Positions 1 through 15,161 of a stretch of DNA of 64,000 nt are shown here, one piece after another (positions within the stretch are counted from its first letter, which is position 1; every line of letters begins with the position of its first letter). This stretch comes from Gonocerus acuteangulatus (lineage: Eukaryota; Arthropoda; Insecta; Hemiptera; Coreidae), in assembly GCA_946811695.1 (NCBI GenBank), contig OX328128.1, positions 25,948,701-26,012,700 on the forward strand. The letters are read 5' to 3'. The notes below the pieces were generated by a model. It was not told where the DNA came from, did no database searches, and was given only the letters and a program-made list of their open reading frames with translations. The position numbers and the translations under genes were made by a program.

Positions 1-2596
1 AAAAAACACATTTTAGAATTTAAAGAAATAAATAGTAGACTTGCTATTCTTGTACTAAAGGTTAGTAGAAACATAACTCTCTCAATTATTCAGTTGCATG
101 CTCCTACAATGTCTGCCTCAGAAGCAGAAAAGGATAAATTTTACTTGGAACTTGATAGGGCTCTAATGGATATGAGAAGGAAGGACAATTGCATAGTTGT
201 TATGGGCGATTTTAATGGAAGAGTAGGAGCAAAGGTTGATGGAGAAGAAGGCATAATGGGGAAGAACTCGTTCGGGAAAAGAAATGAAGGAGGGAGCCGT
301 ATAATAAATCTAGCATTTAGCCAGCGATTGTGCATTGGCAATACTTATTTTATGAAGAAGCCTCGGAATAAATGGGCTTGGATCTCTCCTAAAGGGCAAA
401 CGTTTGAAATTGACTATTTTCTGACTAATCAAATTATATTAGTTAAGAACATCGAAGTTATAAGGAATATAAATTTTAGCTCAGATCATAGAATGATTAG
501 GGGAGAAATCTATTTGGACAAGCTTAAAGAACGTCGCCCTTTTAAAGTTGTAAGAAAAGAGAAGAACCTGAGAGATGAAGAGGAAATCCGTGTATTCAGG
601 GAAGATATTTTTAAGAAGATTGAGAAAGTAAAGGAGGGTGAATATTGCCGAACAGTGGATATTCAAGAGAAGTTTGACAAGCTGATAGCTATAATCAACG
701 AGTGTGTTTCAAACCCAGCTATAACTCCTGCAAATAGAAAGAGATCCAGCTAGCTCTCACCAAGGACACAGGAAATGTTCAAACTAAGACGTTCCTTAAA
801 AAATGAAATATTATCAGGGAAGAAGGACCAAACCTGCCTCACTATTCTCAATAAACAATTAAGAGAAAGTATTAAATTGGACATGGTAAAATATAGGGAA
901 AACATAGTCAGCAGCGTACTTTCGGCAAGCAAATCAATTAGGAAAATTAATAGAGATCTTTCTGACGGACAGTTTTGGATTGCGAAGCTGGAAAATAAAA
1001 ATCAGAAGTTAATGTCAGGCAGACAGGAGATATCTGATGAAGCAACGGAGTTTTTCAAAACTTTGTATAGAACTGATCCGGATGAGGAGGAAGTTATTGT
1101 TGAAGAGAATGGAGAGGAAGATATACCACCAATATTAGAAAGTGAAGTTTTGGTAGCCACCAATAATTTAAAATATGAAAAGAGTCCTGGTCCTGATGGT
1201 ATAAGAAATTAATTTTTGCTAGCTGGTGGAGAACCACTAGCCAGGGAAATAACAGCCTTATTCAACCTCATAATAGACAGGGAAGAAATACCTCAACAGT
1301 GGAAATTGGCAAAAATGATAATCTTATTTAAAAAAGGGAACAGGAAATCGATGGATAATTATCGCCCAATCTCATTGTGTTCAGTAATGGCTAAACTATT
1401 TGCATCAATCATGAGGGAGCGGCTAACAAAACTGATAATGGAGAATGTGAGTATAGAACAAGCAGGGTTTAGAAAAGGATTTTCAGTAATGGACCATCTT
1501 CAAACTATAAACCAACTAATAGAAAAGGCAAAAGAATACAAATTTCCAATATACCTGTGTTTTCTTGATTTCCGGAAAGCATTTGACTCAATCTCTCATT
1601 CAAGCATATTTAGGGCTCTTAGAAAAATAGGAATCCAAAGCAAATATGTCAGGATTATAAAGGAATTATACAAGGAAATGACAGCATTTATAGCAACTGA
1701 AAGGAAAGGAAAAGAGTTCCCTGTGAAAAAAGGAGTCAGGCAAGGAGATCCAATCTCTCCGGTTCTGTTTATTTTGGTTCTAGAGCTTATGTTTTGGAAG
1801 CTGGAATGGGAAGGGAAAGGAATCAGTGTGAATGGAAGATGGCTTAATAACCTTCGTTTTGCCGACGATATAGTAATAGTTGCAAAAAATATCGAGGAAA
1901 TGACCGCTATGCTAACAGAACTTATTACACACAGTCAAGAAATAGGCCTTAATCCCAACTACAATAAAACAAAATTAATGACCAATAGAGAAGAAATAAA
2001 ATTAGAAATTAACAATAATTCCATAGAATACACAAGTGAGCATAACTACCTGGGACAACTAATTTCATTTAAGGACAGAACCCACAAAGAAATTCAAAGA
2101 AGAATATCACAGAGCTGGAGAAAATACTGGTCTTTAAGACACATTTTGAAGGGGAATATAGCAATGGAATTGAAAAAAACAAGTCATTGAATCTTGCATC
2201 TTTCCTGTAATTTCCTATGGAAGCCAAACATGGTCTCTCACAAAGTACCAGGAGAACAAGATCAGGGTTTGGCAGAACTCATTAGAAAGAAGCATCGCTA
2301 GGAAGAGAACTGGGTTGAAGGACTTAACTAAGTTAATTAAAAAATCAAAATGGAAATGGGCAGGACACCTCTTGAGATGCAGGGATGACCGATGGTCATA
2401 TTATGTGACTGAATGAACTCCATACGATTGTATTCGAGGTAGAGGCAGACAAGTCAAGAGATGGAGTGATTCTTTCAAGAAGACAGCAGGCCCGACATGG
2501 TGGAGAAAAGCACGGGACAAGAAGCTCTGGTGGGAAACATGGAAGGGACTCACAGACCCCGCTTCCCGTTTAGGCTGGTCTCCCTGGGAAGTGTAG
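1..2596 (+). pseudogene. RTE-like non-LTR retrotransposon, endonuclease-reverse transcriptase, 5' end outside window
   Basis: The frame is open from base 1. The APE-type endonuclease part shows GDFNGRVG (about 210-235), IDYF (about 409) and SSDHR (about 478). The reverse transcriptase shows LDFRKAFDS (about 1565), GVRQGDPISPVLF (about 1732) and FADD (about 1857). The C-terminal block with KWKWAGHLLR and GRGRQVKRWSD is typical of insect RTE-type elements. In-frame stops lie at 751-753 and 1210-1212. A one-base shift in the A-run near 2172-2179 moves the frame, and another stop sits at 2414-2416 before the natural end at 2594-2596. With so few lesions this is a fairly young dead copy. RTE is my reading from the motif style; a related clade is possible. 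Confidence 0.85.
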
Positions 2597-2770
2597 CCCA
2601 TTACTCCTCAAGGGAGGAAGGCTTTTACAAGCAAAAATTATTAATCAGTTATTTAAGTTTTTAGAAAAATGTAAAAAATTAGTTATGAGTTTGATTTTAT
2701 AGGAAAGTATCAAAGATGTTTATTGGTTTATTTTTGTTTGTATAATAAAGGCTATTTCATTTCATAAAAA
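2597..2770 (+). mobile_element. 3' UTR and tail of the left-edge LINE
   Basis: AT-rich sequence follows the terminal stop. It ends in a polyadenylation-like AATAAA (about 2743) and a short 'ctatttcatttcat' simple tail, the usual end of a LINE copy. The downstream border is approximate, and I did not find a clear target-site duplication because the 5' end is outside the window. Confidence 0.5.
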
Positions 2771-3640
2771 TATGTATTTTTGACAAAATATGTTAAAAAA
2801 AACAAAAAAAAAAACAGTTTGAATGCTTTAAAATCACTTTAAACTTGCAGAATTCCATCAAAAATGTCGATATGAGAATCAGACAAAAATATGTAAATAC
2901 ATGAACATCCGTTCCCTACTCATGAGATTCCAGTTGCTGACCACTGAACTAAGAGGAGACCCAATACTCAAATTATGCTTCCAAAATAAACCCTTTACTA
3001 TCATAGATTTTGAGTCATAAAGGTCAAGATTTGTTAACGGTCTCTCCAGATTAGGGATTTCCTTCCAAAAGGGATAGACGTAACGCGCTAATATTCCTTT
3101 TCAATTGGCTACAAAAGAGCAAGAACAACATTGATACAAAAGACATCAGCTCCTTCACTTTCCTGTTCTCTTAATACACATAGAGCTTATATATTCTTTC
3201 ATCTGACCCTAAAGTCCGGGCTCACAACACCCTCAGAGAGGGGGACTTTAATCCACCTCTCCCCTACTTACAGAACAATGTTTATAGCTCCTGTGCACAG
3301 CTGAGCTCCTAGTAGTTCAATTGTAAGGAAATAACCTGTGCTCCCTGATCCTGTTCCTATTTCGAATGAGATTGAAATAAAAAAATAAAGCAAATCAAAA
3401 CATTTTTTGATCTTTATATTATTTTGTTTCATTGTATTATATACCTGTTATACATTAATTTATTTAATTATAGTCATATTGAAAAGTTATAATCATATTT
3501 TAATGTTTATTATTTATTAAAGTGCTCAACGTTAGATGTTTATAAAATTTTGCAACCGATTGATGATTGCCTAATGCTAAATGATTTTTTTTGTTATTGA
3601 CCAAAAAATTCCTTTATTTCAATTTTAACGTCTATTTATA
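2771..3640. other. Intergenic, no feature supported
   Basis: AT-rich sequence with no long reading frame, no tandem repeat and no recognisable element ends. It contains an A-rich run near 2800. Confidence 0.5.
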
Positions 3641-3645
3641 TCAGG

Positions 3646-3894
3646 TCATTCCATAACTATTGTTGGTTTATGTCGGTGGACTGTAGAATGTGTCGATCCA
3701 AGTTTTTCTGCTAGCTCTTCGACTGTTACAACAGGATTTTCTTCTACAGTAGCCTGCAGGAGTTTGTCGCCAAGGTCTCTTGGTGGATCTGTACGAGGCT
3801 TGTCTTCAAGGTTGCGATTTCCCGCTGTCAAACCACCGCTGTACTTGTTGCGCACTAATGACATTTTCGACATATCATATCTTGGAAGATCCAT
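3646..3894 (-). pseudogene. mariner transposase fragment (helix-turn-helix part)
   Basis: On the minus strand the reading frame contains NLEDKPR, then VEENPVVTVEELAEKLGS, then STVHRH. This matches the linker and second helix-turn-helix of mariner (Mos1/SETMAR-type) transposases, which read LEDxPRSGRP, then TxxELAEKLxVSHSTVHRH. The catalytic DDE/D region is absent and the frame ends soon after the helix, so this is a truncated, inactive relic. No terminal inverted repeats were identified beside it. Confidence 0.65.
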
Positions 3895-4020
3895 TTAAAA
3901 TGAAATTTCAGCACAGAATAAATAAGTTTCACTAACAAACACATGTTAAATATTACAAGGTAGGGATTGTCGGGGTTCGGTCACTGCTACTTAATAAAAC
4001 TACATTTTATTATAAAAATG

Positions 4021-4079
4021 GTTTTATTGTGCCGACGTTTCGGCTTGAACTTCAAGCCTTCATCAGGGCTGTAAAAAAC
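4021..4079 (-). ncRNA. Hammerhead ribozyme, copy A
   Basis: Read on the minus strand: outer stem I GTTTT, a 5-nt internal loop, inner stem GCC, core CTGATGA, stem II (GGCTTG pairing with CAAGCC), GAAA, then CGTC and GGC, a loop, and AAAAC closing stem I. The core and both stem I helices match a type I hammerhead. Stem III is only the self-complementary ACGT, so activity would need pairing between two ribozymes. An extra A follows CTGATGA, which is a deviation from the consensus. Confidence 0.6.
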
Positions 4080-4098
4080 AAGTAGGACGGATGTAATA

Positions 4099-4101
<3 letters not shown>

Positions 4102-4167
<66 letters not shown>

Positions 4168-4168
4168 G
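4102..4168. repeat. (TA)n microsatellite
   Basis: Nearly pure TA dinucleotides with one TG interruption, placed inside the hammerhead-bearing repeat just after 'gtaatactga'. The 34-kb copies carry a TA run at the same place, so it belongs to the element. Confidence 0.95.
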
Positions 4169-4634
4169 CCTACATACACAAATACACATACTTATATACA
4201 TACATACATATATGGAAAAAGACAAAAACATAAAATACTAGAACATAATATATAGAAGAACAATATGCTCTAGAAGTGTTTGGATTATTAGGAGAACAGA
4301 TTACATATTAGATTAGATATAAAAATAACAATATGGGCTTACCTATGGGAAGGTAGAGAACTATTCCTCACAAATGCGGGATCATTTCTGACAGTTAATA
4401 AAGGGAAACATAGGAAGAAAGGAGTTGGTTAGAGGGGGGGGGGTTCTGGACCACCCGACGGAAGCGGCGTAGTACAGTAAGGTGTCATAAAGTCATAAAA
4501 TGTTGTGTTAATGGAAAGGGAGGCAGGTATAAAGGGCTATATTGCAGGCGGTATAGGGGATTAGGATGGAGTTTTTGCAATAAATGGAAGATGTTGGAGT
4601 AGGTAGAGGAGATGACTTATTTGTCAATTTTGTC

Positions 4635-4686
4635 ATTAACTGGGTTATTTTCTAGGTTCGGTCACCTAGAAAATAACCCAGTTAAT
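4635..4686. repeat. Perfect 23-bp hairpin, 6-nt loop
   Basis: Arms 4635-4657 and 4664-4686 are exact reverse complements around the loop TCGGTC. It sits at the inner edge of the element's right end, close to the CAATCCCTACCTTGC terminus. The loop repeats the 'ttcggtcac' text of the element's other end, so it may be a rearranged terminus. Confidence 0.9.
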
Positions 4687-5009
4687 CAATCCCTACCTTG
4701 CATCATCTACGGTCAACGATCTCCTCCCAATCTTAAATATTAGTGTATTGATTGCTATAATAAACAAAAATTAATTGAAAAGGAGGGAACATGACCAGAG
4801 AGAATATTAAAACCTACATTACTTATGGGAGGACCTGATAAATCATAGAAATTATTGAGCAGATGCCTTCAAATGAGATTGTATAGTTTATTGTTGTGTA
4901 AGTAGGAGAATATTGTGTTTATGCAGTGGTTGCTGTCCCTCTAAAATTCCTTCATGTCATGTGGGATATTCAGTTTGTGTAGTCATCTGTATTCCGTAAG
5001 TAGGTTTTT

Positions 5010-5330
5010 ACTGTAGTGTCTATTCCATGCATTACTTGTTGGTTTGTTAAGTCCTGCCATGAAATATTCGTCCTTTAGTCTTGCGTGGCCAATTCGGCGT
5101 CCAGAAAGTACGATTTCTTCTCGTCTGTTTTTAAGATGTCTACTCCTGAGTAGTAGTTTTGATTGTACAAAATGTATTGTCGGTTTGTTGAGTCCAGCTG
5201 TCTTCCCAATAAGAACTTTTTCGAACCTTGACGAATCGTCAGGATTTTTTAAAGGTTCATCGAAATATAAACAATGTTCAGTAATGCTGATTGCTTTTTG
5301 ATAAAACTGGATACAGAAGGGCCAATGATA
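5010..5330 (-). pseudogene. LINE C-terminal fragment after RNase H
   Basis: The minus-strand translation near 5050-5130 reads NRREEIVLSGRRIGHARLKD. It corresponds to the conserved 'NRREEVVLTRLRIGHTRLTH' block that follows RNase H in I/Jockey-group LINEs. The surrounding frame is broken. Two further fragments of the same type lie at 11650-12300 and 25510-25790 on the plus strand. Confidence 0.6.
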
Positions 5331-6869
5331 CTATGCGGTAGAGGCACATCGACGGTATAAACTAGATTTCGGTTCTTTAAGTTTCTATGACAGTTTGCTG
5401 CTTTCCTCTTTAATCCATAAAGTGCGTAGATAATATGATTTTTTTACATTCGTATGACCAATTTGATTGGGATGCACGACATTTAAGAGTATAAGTTTAA
5501 GAGTAAGAGCACACAGACCAACGTACGTTAGAAGGTTAATGATGGACTCAGAAAACGAGTTGTGGCCTTTCCTTGCATTTTACAGTGCATCTAATAAATT
5601 AGCAGGGTTAAAATCTATTTAATTTGATTGAAGGGCCAAAGTGAGAGACAAGAACTCTTTGACCATATGCAACAGGTACGTCTGCCCTATTGTGGGACAA
5701 AGTGACAAAGAACCGATCCAGCTGTTTGTCTACTATCAGCCTTTGTGCTTAGTTCTCTTTCATCTAACGCCAAATCCTTTCCCGCACAAAGTGTGCTCCT
5801 CGCCCCTTTGATCATTGCCTTTTTTCTGCCACTTTTTGAAAGCATGTGGCTGTTGAGATTGAGGTTATCAAAAAGAAGGAGTGCACAGTTAACTCTAACT
5901 ACACACCCTTCTACATCGACTTCATGGGCAGTAGCGCGCATTTTTATTGATGGCTCATCAGGCATGGCGGGCACTCTCAACGTCTCTGACATCCTACGGA
6001 TCTAAAAATCCAGAGGTCGCGTACCTTGAAAGGGAATACTTCTGCCGCTCTATCTATCTATCTATATTTCTCTCTCTCCCACACATACTTGTTATCTTGC
6101 TCTTTCTCCGTCACTTCATTCTGCTGAATCGCTCATATCGTGAACGTAAGCGCATGGAAGTTTTCTAAGAAACCAGGATATTCTGTATACGTACGTAGTT
6201 ACATTTCACTCATTTCGATGGATTCTTTCAATTTCATCGCATTAGAAGATTGACTACATGAAAGACATTTTTCTGGCCTAATTTAACGCAAGAGAGAGAA
6301 GTAAGGTCCATTTATAAAACTCGGATGAAGCGGTGTAAAATAAAGAAGAGCGTAAGGGGTATGTTATATGTCCATCCCGTGGCCATCGATAGAGGAGCCA
6401 ACTTGAGCAGATATGTTTACATTAGTACACTTAACGATTTTACCATTGCTGGTACCTTTAGGCGCAAAGGTAGAGGACCGACGTTTTGATAATTTTGAGA
6501 CGTTTCCAGGTTGAGAACGTAGTGGGACAGAAGAGGCCTTTAGCGCGGAGGAGGAAGGTCACGGTCAGACTGATGAGAGTCATCTATGAGACCCAACGTT
6601 TGAGCGTATCCATTGTTCGTTCACGGCAAGAGGACGATATCGCTGAGATTTTACTGCCGACAGTGTGGTAGATTGCAATGGAAAAGCATCAAAAAATCAA
6701 CCATCCCATTTGATCCCTGGGAAGTCCACTACAAGAAGCGCCATGCAGGAAGGTTGAAGGCCCATAATGCGAGCTCTGAAGTGGTGTCTGCGAGAGTAGA
6801 AGGCTTTCTGACGCGAGAGTAGATGGAGGGGATAGAGTCTGAGGCGAGAGTTTAATACAAGAGTGGGGA
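5331..6869. other. Unassigned intergenic stretch with overlapping open frames
   Basis: Frames are open on both strands across 5687-6005 (101 codons minus, 86 codons plus). Neither has a recognisable domain, a convincing splice site or a repeat signature. A short TCTA run lies at 6050-6070. From 6480 to 6830 the composition is more balanced (glycine/arginine-rich in translation), but I could not assign a product. These may be old coding remnants or chance. Confidence 0.3.
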
Positions 6870-7260
6870 TGTAGGCCGAGAGTAGTACCAGGACGACAGA
6901 AGCCTATAGGAGCTAGGTGTGATTAGCAAGGGGGGGGGGGACACAGTTCTGTATTTACCTTTGTGTCGCATTGTCCTCCCCACCCGCCCCCTCTCCTCGA
7001 ACATCTCGAGCAGTGTGATTGAATCATTGATGAAGGGGGAGGAATGCGCGCGCAGCTCCCGGGTCAATATCGTCCCGGGCCCGGCTATCGATCCGAGGTG
7101 CCACATACTAGCTGACACCGCTCGCCCTCCGCTCTCCATTTCTCGCCCAAATTCTCCCGCTTCTATATTATGACGTGAGTGAAACGAGCCTTGAAATCCT
7201 CCCCACCCCTTGCGTCTCCATCCTTTTCCACTTTCCCAACCACTCCGCTATGCTAGTAAT
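6870..7260. other. GC-rich island
   Basis: The composition rises sharply against the AT-rich surroundings, with many CpG-containing words (GCGCGCAGC, CCCGGGCCCGG) and a G10 run near 6931-6940. It could be a promoter or 5' exon of an unseen gene, a fragment of a GC-rich repeat, or foreign sequence. No ORF here has a recognisable domain. Confidence 0.4.
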
Positions 7261-10555
<3,295 letters not shown>

Positions 10556-10577
10556 CCCCCCCCCCCCCCAAAAAAAA
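10556..10577. repeat. C14-A8 composite homopolymer
   Basis: Fourteen C followed directly by eight A. The same composite recurs at 39273, 62510, 62675 and, reversed, at 63399. Confidence 0.95.
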
Positions 10578-10885
10578 GTAACTTATATTTTATAATTGTT
10601 AAAAAATTAATTTTTAATCAGTTTACTATTACTGGGTTTTACATTTTATCTCATTATAAATAAATTTGTATTAAGTAGGTATAGGTTCTAACAATTTGTA
10701 AATATATATTTCATTGTTGTATTATTTTGTAAATGGATATTTGTTTTTTGTTATAATATATGATAAATTAAGTACGATTACGTTATGGGTTTGGTTTGGT
10801 TTTAAATAAATTTGTATTAATTTTTAACATCACGTTGTTGTAGATTTGATATTAGTTATAAGCAATTGGAATATATATATTTTTT

Positions 10886-10937
<52 letters not shown>

Positions 10938-10973
<36 letters not shown>

Positions 10974-11177
10974 TTTTTTATTTTTTTTTTATTTATTTTT
11001 TTTTTTTTACGCCGCATCTAAATCTAGGTCTTTATAGCGCCGACATCCAGGGTGCAGCGAGGAATTTTACCAGCGAGCCGTGGGATGATAAAATTCCTGC
11101 CGGAGGTTGGGAATCGAACCCGCCATCTCCCGCTTATGAATCCAAGGCACTAGCCATTAGACCACGGGAGACCCCTT
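10938..11177 (-). mobile_element. tRNA-derived SINE
   Basis: On the minus strand a tRNA-like head carries an A box (TGGTCTAATGGCTAGTGCC) and a B box (GGTTCGATTCC). It is followed by a body and the shared tail GGCGCTATAAAGACC...GATGCGGCG, and a T-rich/TA-rich stretch as the oligo-A tail on the plus strand. TTGGAATATAT occurs on both sides (10927 and 11178), a plausible target-site duplication. Family members lie at 39571 and 58418. Confidence 0.85.
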
Positions 11178-11649
11178 TGGAATATATTGTATTGAAAAAG
11201 GATAGAGAATTGGTTCTGTTCTATTTGGCTATATTATGTAGTTAATACATTGTTATCAGCTCATTTTTTTTTTTTTTCTGCAAAACTTGGTGTTTAGCTG
11301 ATCTAATGAACATGAAATCCAACAATTGTTTTCTTGATCTTCAATATTGTTGACAGAAAAACTCTAATTGACGTTAATAATGTTGCTTACCAATGTTGTA
11401 AATATTACCTAAGTTATCCACATAAGTATATTATTTGTTCCAAGTAAGGAATCACCACCAATAACCTTTCAGGTAGCCAAGCGTAGCCGTCCCACCCCTC
11501 TTAACTATGGGTATTCCAAACAACAGGTCTGGAATAATATTTTCCCTTCAAAATGCGAGTAAGAAGAATTGAGTTCATCGAATTCTGGAAAGGTTTCATA
11601 AAGTATAAGTTTTGAAGATGATGTACGTTAGAGTAATTTTAAAAGTGTA

Positions 11650-12300
11650 ATGTGTACCAACAACAAATTGCGACAAATAAAACGGAACATCGCGGAATGG
11701 CCTTCCAGTCACAGACAAAACAGAAGAGAAGAAGTAGTACTAACTAGACTCAGAATTGGACATACACGAGTACTTAATGACTAAAAAAAGAAAAGCCTAC
11801 ATGTAAAATATGTATCAGCGAACTAACCGTAAAACACATACTAACAGAATGCTGACAACGTCAAAATCTAGACTTACCGTATGACATGACCGAATTACTT
11901 ACTGACAGCAGCCCACACATACCAACACTCCTTACACACCTCAAAACTATTAATATGTATGGAAAAAGTTAACACTTTCAAAACCCCCATCCTTTTTTTT
12001 TTTCTCTCAAGAAACATCCCATGCCAGATATCATATTCAAACAATTGCAATGAAAAACATAAGGAAGGTATTGCGCCACTTGGTAAACTGTAAAGAACGA
12101 ATAACATGTAATGAATGAATATGTAACATTGTCTGATTGTGTAATCCGGTTTATAACTAATTGATCAACCAGATGTATATGAATAATACTATTTGTTTAT
12201 AGATGTATATATGTAATATTGTAACTGATGTATATATGCAATAACTGTTTGGAGCGAAACGCCTTAGATGCGCATGGATGCTCATAAATAAATATTAAAA
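11650..12300 (+). pseudogene. LINE 3' end (post-RNase H C-terminus and 3' UTR)
   Basis: The translation near 11725-11775 gives RREEVVLTRLRIGHTRV, the conserved motif after RNase H in I/Jockey-group LINEs. A KHILTEC-like block follows with disruptions. The sequence ends in GATGCTCATAAATAAATATT plus an A-rich tail. It is truncated at the 5' side and frame-broken. Confidence 0.7.
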
Positions 12301-13009
12301 AAAAAAGAAGAAAAATGAAATTTTTAATTATGTTTATAAAAATGTATTATGTACTCTGTGCATGATTCATGGGATATATGCGCACATTATAAAGGGAACT
12401 TTACTCGTAAGTGTTATGCGGGTTTAGTATAATTTTTGCAGGGCCCTTACAGGCATCGCTAACCGGCATCATCCCCATACGGGGATACGTTGGAAACCGG
12501 AAATCACATTTATCTTTGGCTAATCTAACATCACAGGTGTTCTTAAGAGAGTAAATAGGCGTCATATGTAACGCCCAATGTCATTTAACATCGCCAGCGA
12601 AATTTGTCCTATAAAGGGTTAACGCCTTAATGATCCATATTTATGTCAAGCATGTAATTCCATATAAATTGTTTTCCTTCTAAAATATTTTTTATTTTGA
12701 TTTAAAAATAGAAAGCAGTACTATCGGAGAAATCAGTCTCGAATGAAATCGATGATAATCCGTGAAAACACCAATATAAAACAAGCAATACACCGATCCG
12801 ATGAGAAAACAAGCAATGAAAACATAGCAATATACCAGAAATAAAAGCACTGACCCTTATCTCTGCTGATAAATATGACACTTATCAGTAAGAACTCCTG
12901 ATAACCAGGAATGACACGCAGCTGTGTTGAGGCAATGAGGCGAGGCAATCTTTCAAATTTCTCACTAAATAACGAGATTGATTTTTATTACACATTTTAT
13001 TATGTGACA
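12301..13009. other. Intergenic, no feature supported
   Basis: AT-rich sequence with no element ends or motif-bearing frames. A short CCCCATACGGGG palindrome lies near 12472-12483. Confidence 0.4.
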
Positions 13010-13095
13010 GGAGGTCCGGTGGCCGTATGTGTTAAGGCGTGAGCACTCCGTACCTAAAGTCGTGGGTTCGATTGGCATTAAATTAAATGTGTTTC

Positions 13096-13176
<81 letters not shown>

Positions 13177-13309
13177 CATTAGCCCTATCCTGGTATGAAG
13201 AGTTCCTCCTCTCCATAGGAAATAAGAGCGTTGGTAACCCTCTCAGCGTTAGAAAACCTGTCCTAAAACCCTTTGTTTTTTATAATTGGACGTTAAGAAA
13301 TTTTAAATA
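13010..13309 (+). mobile_element. tRNA-derived SINE, second family, with internal poly(A) expansion
   Basis: The head GGTCCGGTGGCCGTATGTGTTAAGGCGTGAGC and the B box GGGTTCGATT match the SINE at 24188. The body GCATTAGCCCTATCCTGG and the end GGACGTTAA also match. Between head and body a run of about 75 A replaces the short 'cgaaaaaagaaaagg' of the other copy. The B-box flank is slightly shortened. Confidence 0.8.
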
Positions 13310-13522
13310 GTATTTCTAAAGTGACACAACTGAAAAAACTGAAAATGTGTCACTCTTGCCTATGTAGGGGGAATAGCATTAAGAAAGGAAGAGTGACACA
13401 AGTGTACAAGCTTTGAAGCTAGGTTCATACAATTTGGATCGTTGATAAAGAGATGTTTTCCATGTCTTTTATAGCCATAACTGAAAAACACCGATTTTTG
13501 AGTTTTGTCACTTTAGAAATAC
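13310..13522. mobile_element. MITE with 17-bp perfect TIRs and TA target site
   Basis: GTATTTCTAAAGTGACA at 13310-13326 is the exact reverse complement of 13506-13522, with TA immediately outside both ends. Similarity continues inward (AACT.AAAAA). The length of about 213 bp and the TA duplication fit a Tc1/mariner-type miniature element. It abuts the end of the preceding SINE. Confidence 0.8.
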
Positions 13523-13523
13523 T

Positions 13524-15112
13524 AGTGCGATGTGTTATATTTGATTCTAACGATTCTAATAACTTGGAAGCTTTGCTGAAATCTATTTTATGGCAGTGGA
13601 CCATGACTTATAGTTGAAACAAAATGTGTCCTCAAATTATAAATTAAATTTTATAATAAGGAACTGATTTAGAATTTCGATGCCTTTCAGTTTGCCACCC
13701 TTATAAAAGAATCATCTTGGAGGAAATAAACGTAACTTGCTGCAAGTTGCAATAGAATCCGCATTTTTTATGAGTCCGATCCATTGGTCATCCTTGCACT
13801 GGTGCCCGTAGTTTCTGTCAAAATACTAACATCCTTCCTGTAAATTATTGCGCTTATAATAAGAAAACAAAGTTCAGTTATTATTCGACAAGAAAATAGT
13901 TAAATCTTCCAGTAGTTCCTCTCCAACCCTTAGGATAGTTACAAGACATTTGTTCAAACTAGGCATCGTTATTTTCTTCTGTCGACTTCCCGATCTTAAG
14001 GTCATTAAAGCAATTAGAAGAACTTGGATTACTTGTGGATTTGGATGTGATTTTCTTATTTATAAGAAGTTGGCAGAGATGGGTTTATGGTAATATTGTA
14101 TCGAAAGGTGGAGGACAGGGGTATTGTTAGTTTTCTGGAATATATTCTTTGCAGAGACGTTTGCAACCAAAGTAATATCCGTTTTTTTTCTTATATTTAG
14201 TGCTTTTTTTGAAAATATCCTAACTATTATGAAGATATTACTATTATTTAAGTATACTTAAATCTCTTGGAGGAACTGTACAGACGCTCAAAAAGCGATA
14301 CTACTCGATATCTTTATAATAGTCATGATATTTTCGACAAATCCAATTGTTCAAGATAATAAGGGCAGTAACTCTGATGGAGTCCGATGTATGTAAAACT
14401 TTCAGTCCTAAGGACACGCCCTGAAATTTCTTTGCTTGCGTTTTTCGTACATTTTTATTCAAATCGGCGATAATATTGCATTACATTAGATTGGATTTCT
14501 CGGGCTTAATGCTCTGAGAGTTCAATGTGAGCATGAAGATCCATTAAGCAGCCCGTTGAATTCTAACAATAATCCAAGCTCCTTCGTCACTCAAGTCCTT
14601 AAGGCTCAAGTGGAGCAAGTGATTCTCACACTCGGAACACAAAATGGAAAAATCTTGATTCTCATTTTACGTATCTCGTTTAACAAAAAACAACAGGCTT
14701 TAAAACTACGGAAAACAGACACAAAACCCGATTCGAAGGAAGAAAACCAACAGCTTCAAAGTTTTAGCAATTATATCCCCAACTGACTTTAGTCACAATG
14801 AAGATTGCTTGAGAACCGTTTCTGTAGAGAATTTAGGCATGGGTAACCCCTAGCTTTTTTCGAGATTCTCAAGAATACAATATATGAAAATCCCAAAAGA
14901 TAATGAATTGTTGTAATAAATTTAAATATTTTACTCTAATTGGTGTTCAAAGATGTGAGGTCGTATCTGAGTAACGAAAGCAGAAATTAGTTAGAGGACA
15001 TTATTTTATATCTCCTTTTCCTTAAAAAGGTTACAGATATCCTCTTAACAGATTCCATTCCAAGCCATAACACGCCAAAACATATGCTTATTCGACGAGT
15101 GGGGCGATTTTT
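13524..15112. other. Intergenic, no feature supported
   Basis: AT-rich. A 76-codon frame at 14556-14786 has no recognisable motif. No element ends were found. Confidence 0.4.
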
Positions 15113-15124
15113 CTAGCCTTGATA

Positions 15125-15127
<3 letters not shown>

Positions 15128-15161
<34 letters not shown>

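Larger units (their letters stand above)
3955..4740 (-). mobile_element. Terminal-repeat-like element with hammerhead ribozyme (Penelope-type candidate)
   Basis: The left edge has AAGGTAGGGATTG and the right end has CAATCCCTACCTTGC followed by a block that recurs inverted at 34230-34270, which defines one repeat family. The unit contains a hammerhead-like motif, a (TA)n run and no coding sequence. Hammerhead motifs inside terminal repeats, with copies in inverted arrangement, are known for Penelope-like retroelements, so I read this as a non-autonomous or solo terminal repeat. Any repeat that carries a hammerhead is the alternative. The left end looks truncated relative to the 34-kb copy. Confidence 0.5.

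Noticed and set aside
5687..6005. Overlapping frames on both strands as a gene
   Set aside because: Neither strand has a recognisable domain, convincing splice sites or a supporting neighbour.
10938..11177. A genuine tRNA gene (A and B boxes present)
   Set aside because: The cloverleaf does not close properly, and a SINE body, shared tail and poly(A) follow. The same holds for 13010, 23355, 24188, 37077, 39571, 44241 and 58418.
13029..13310. Poly-Lys/poly-Phe reading frames
   Set aside because: They come from the A75 run in a SINE.
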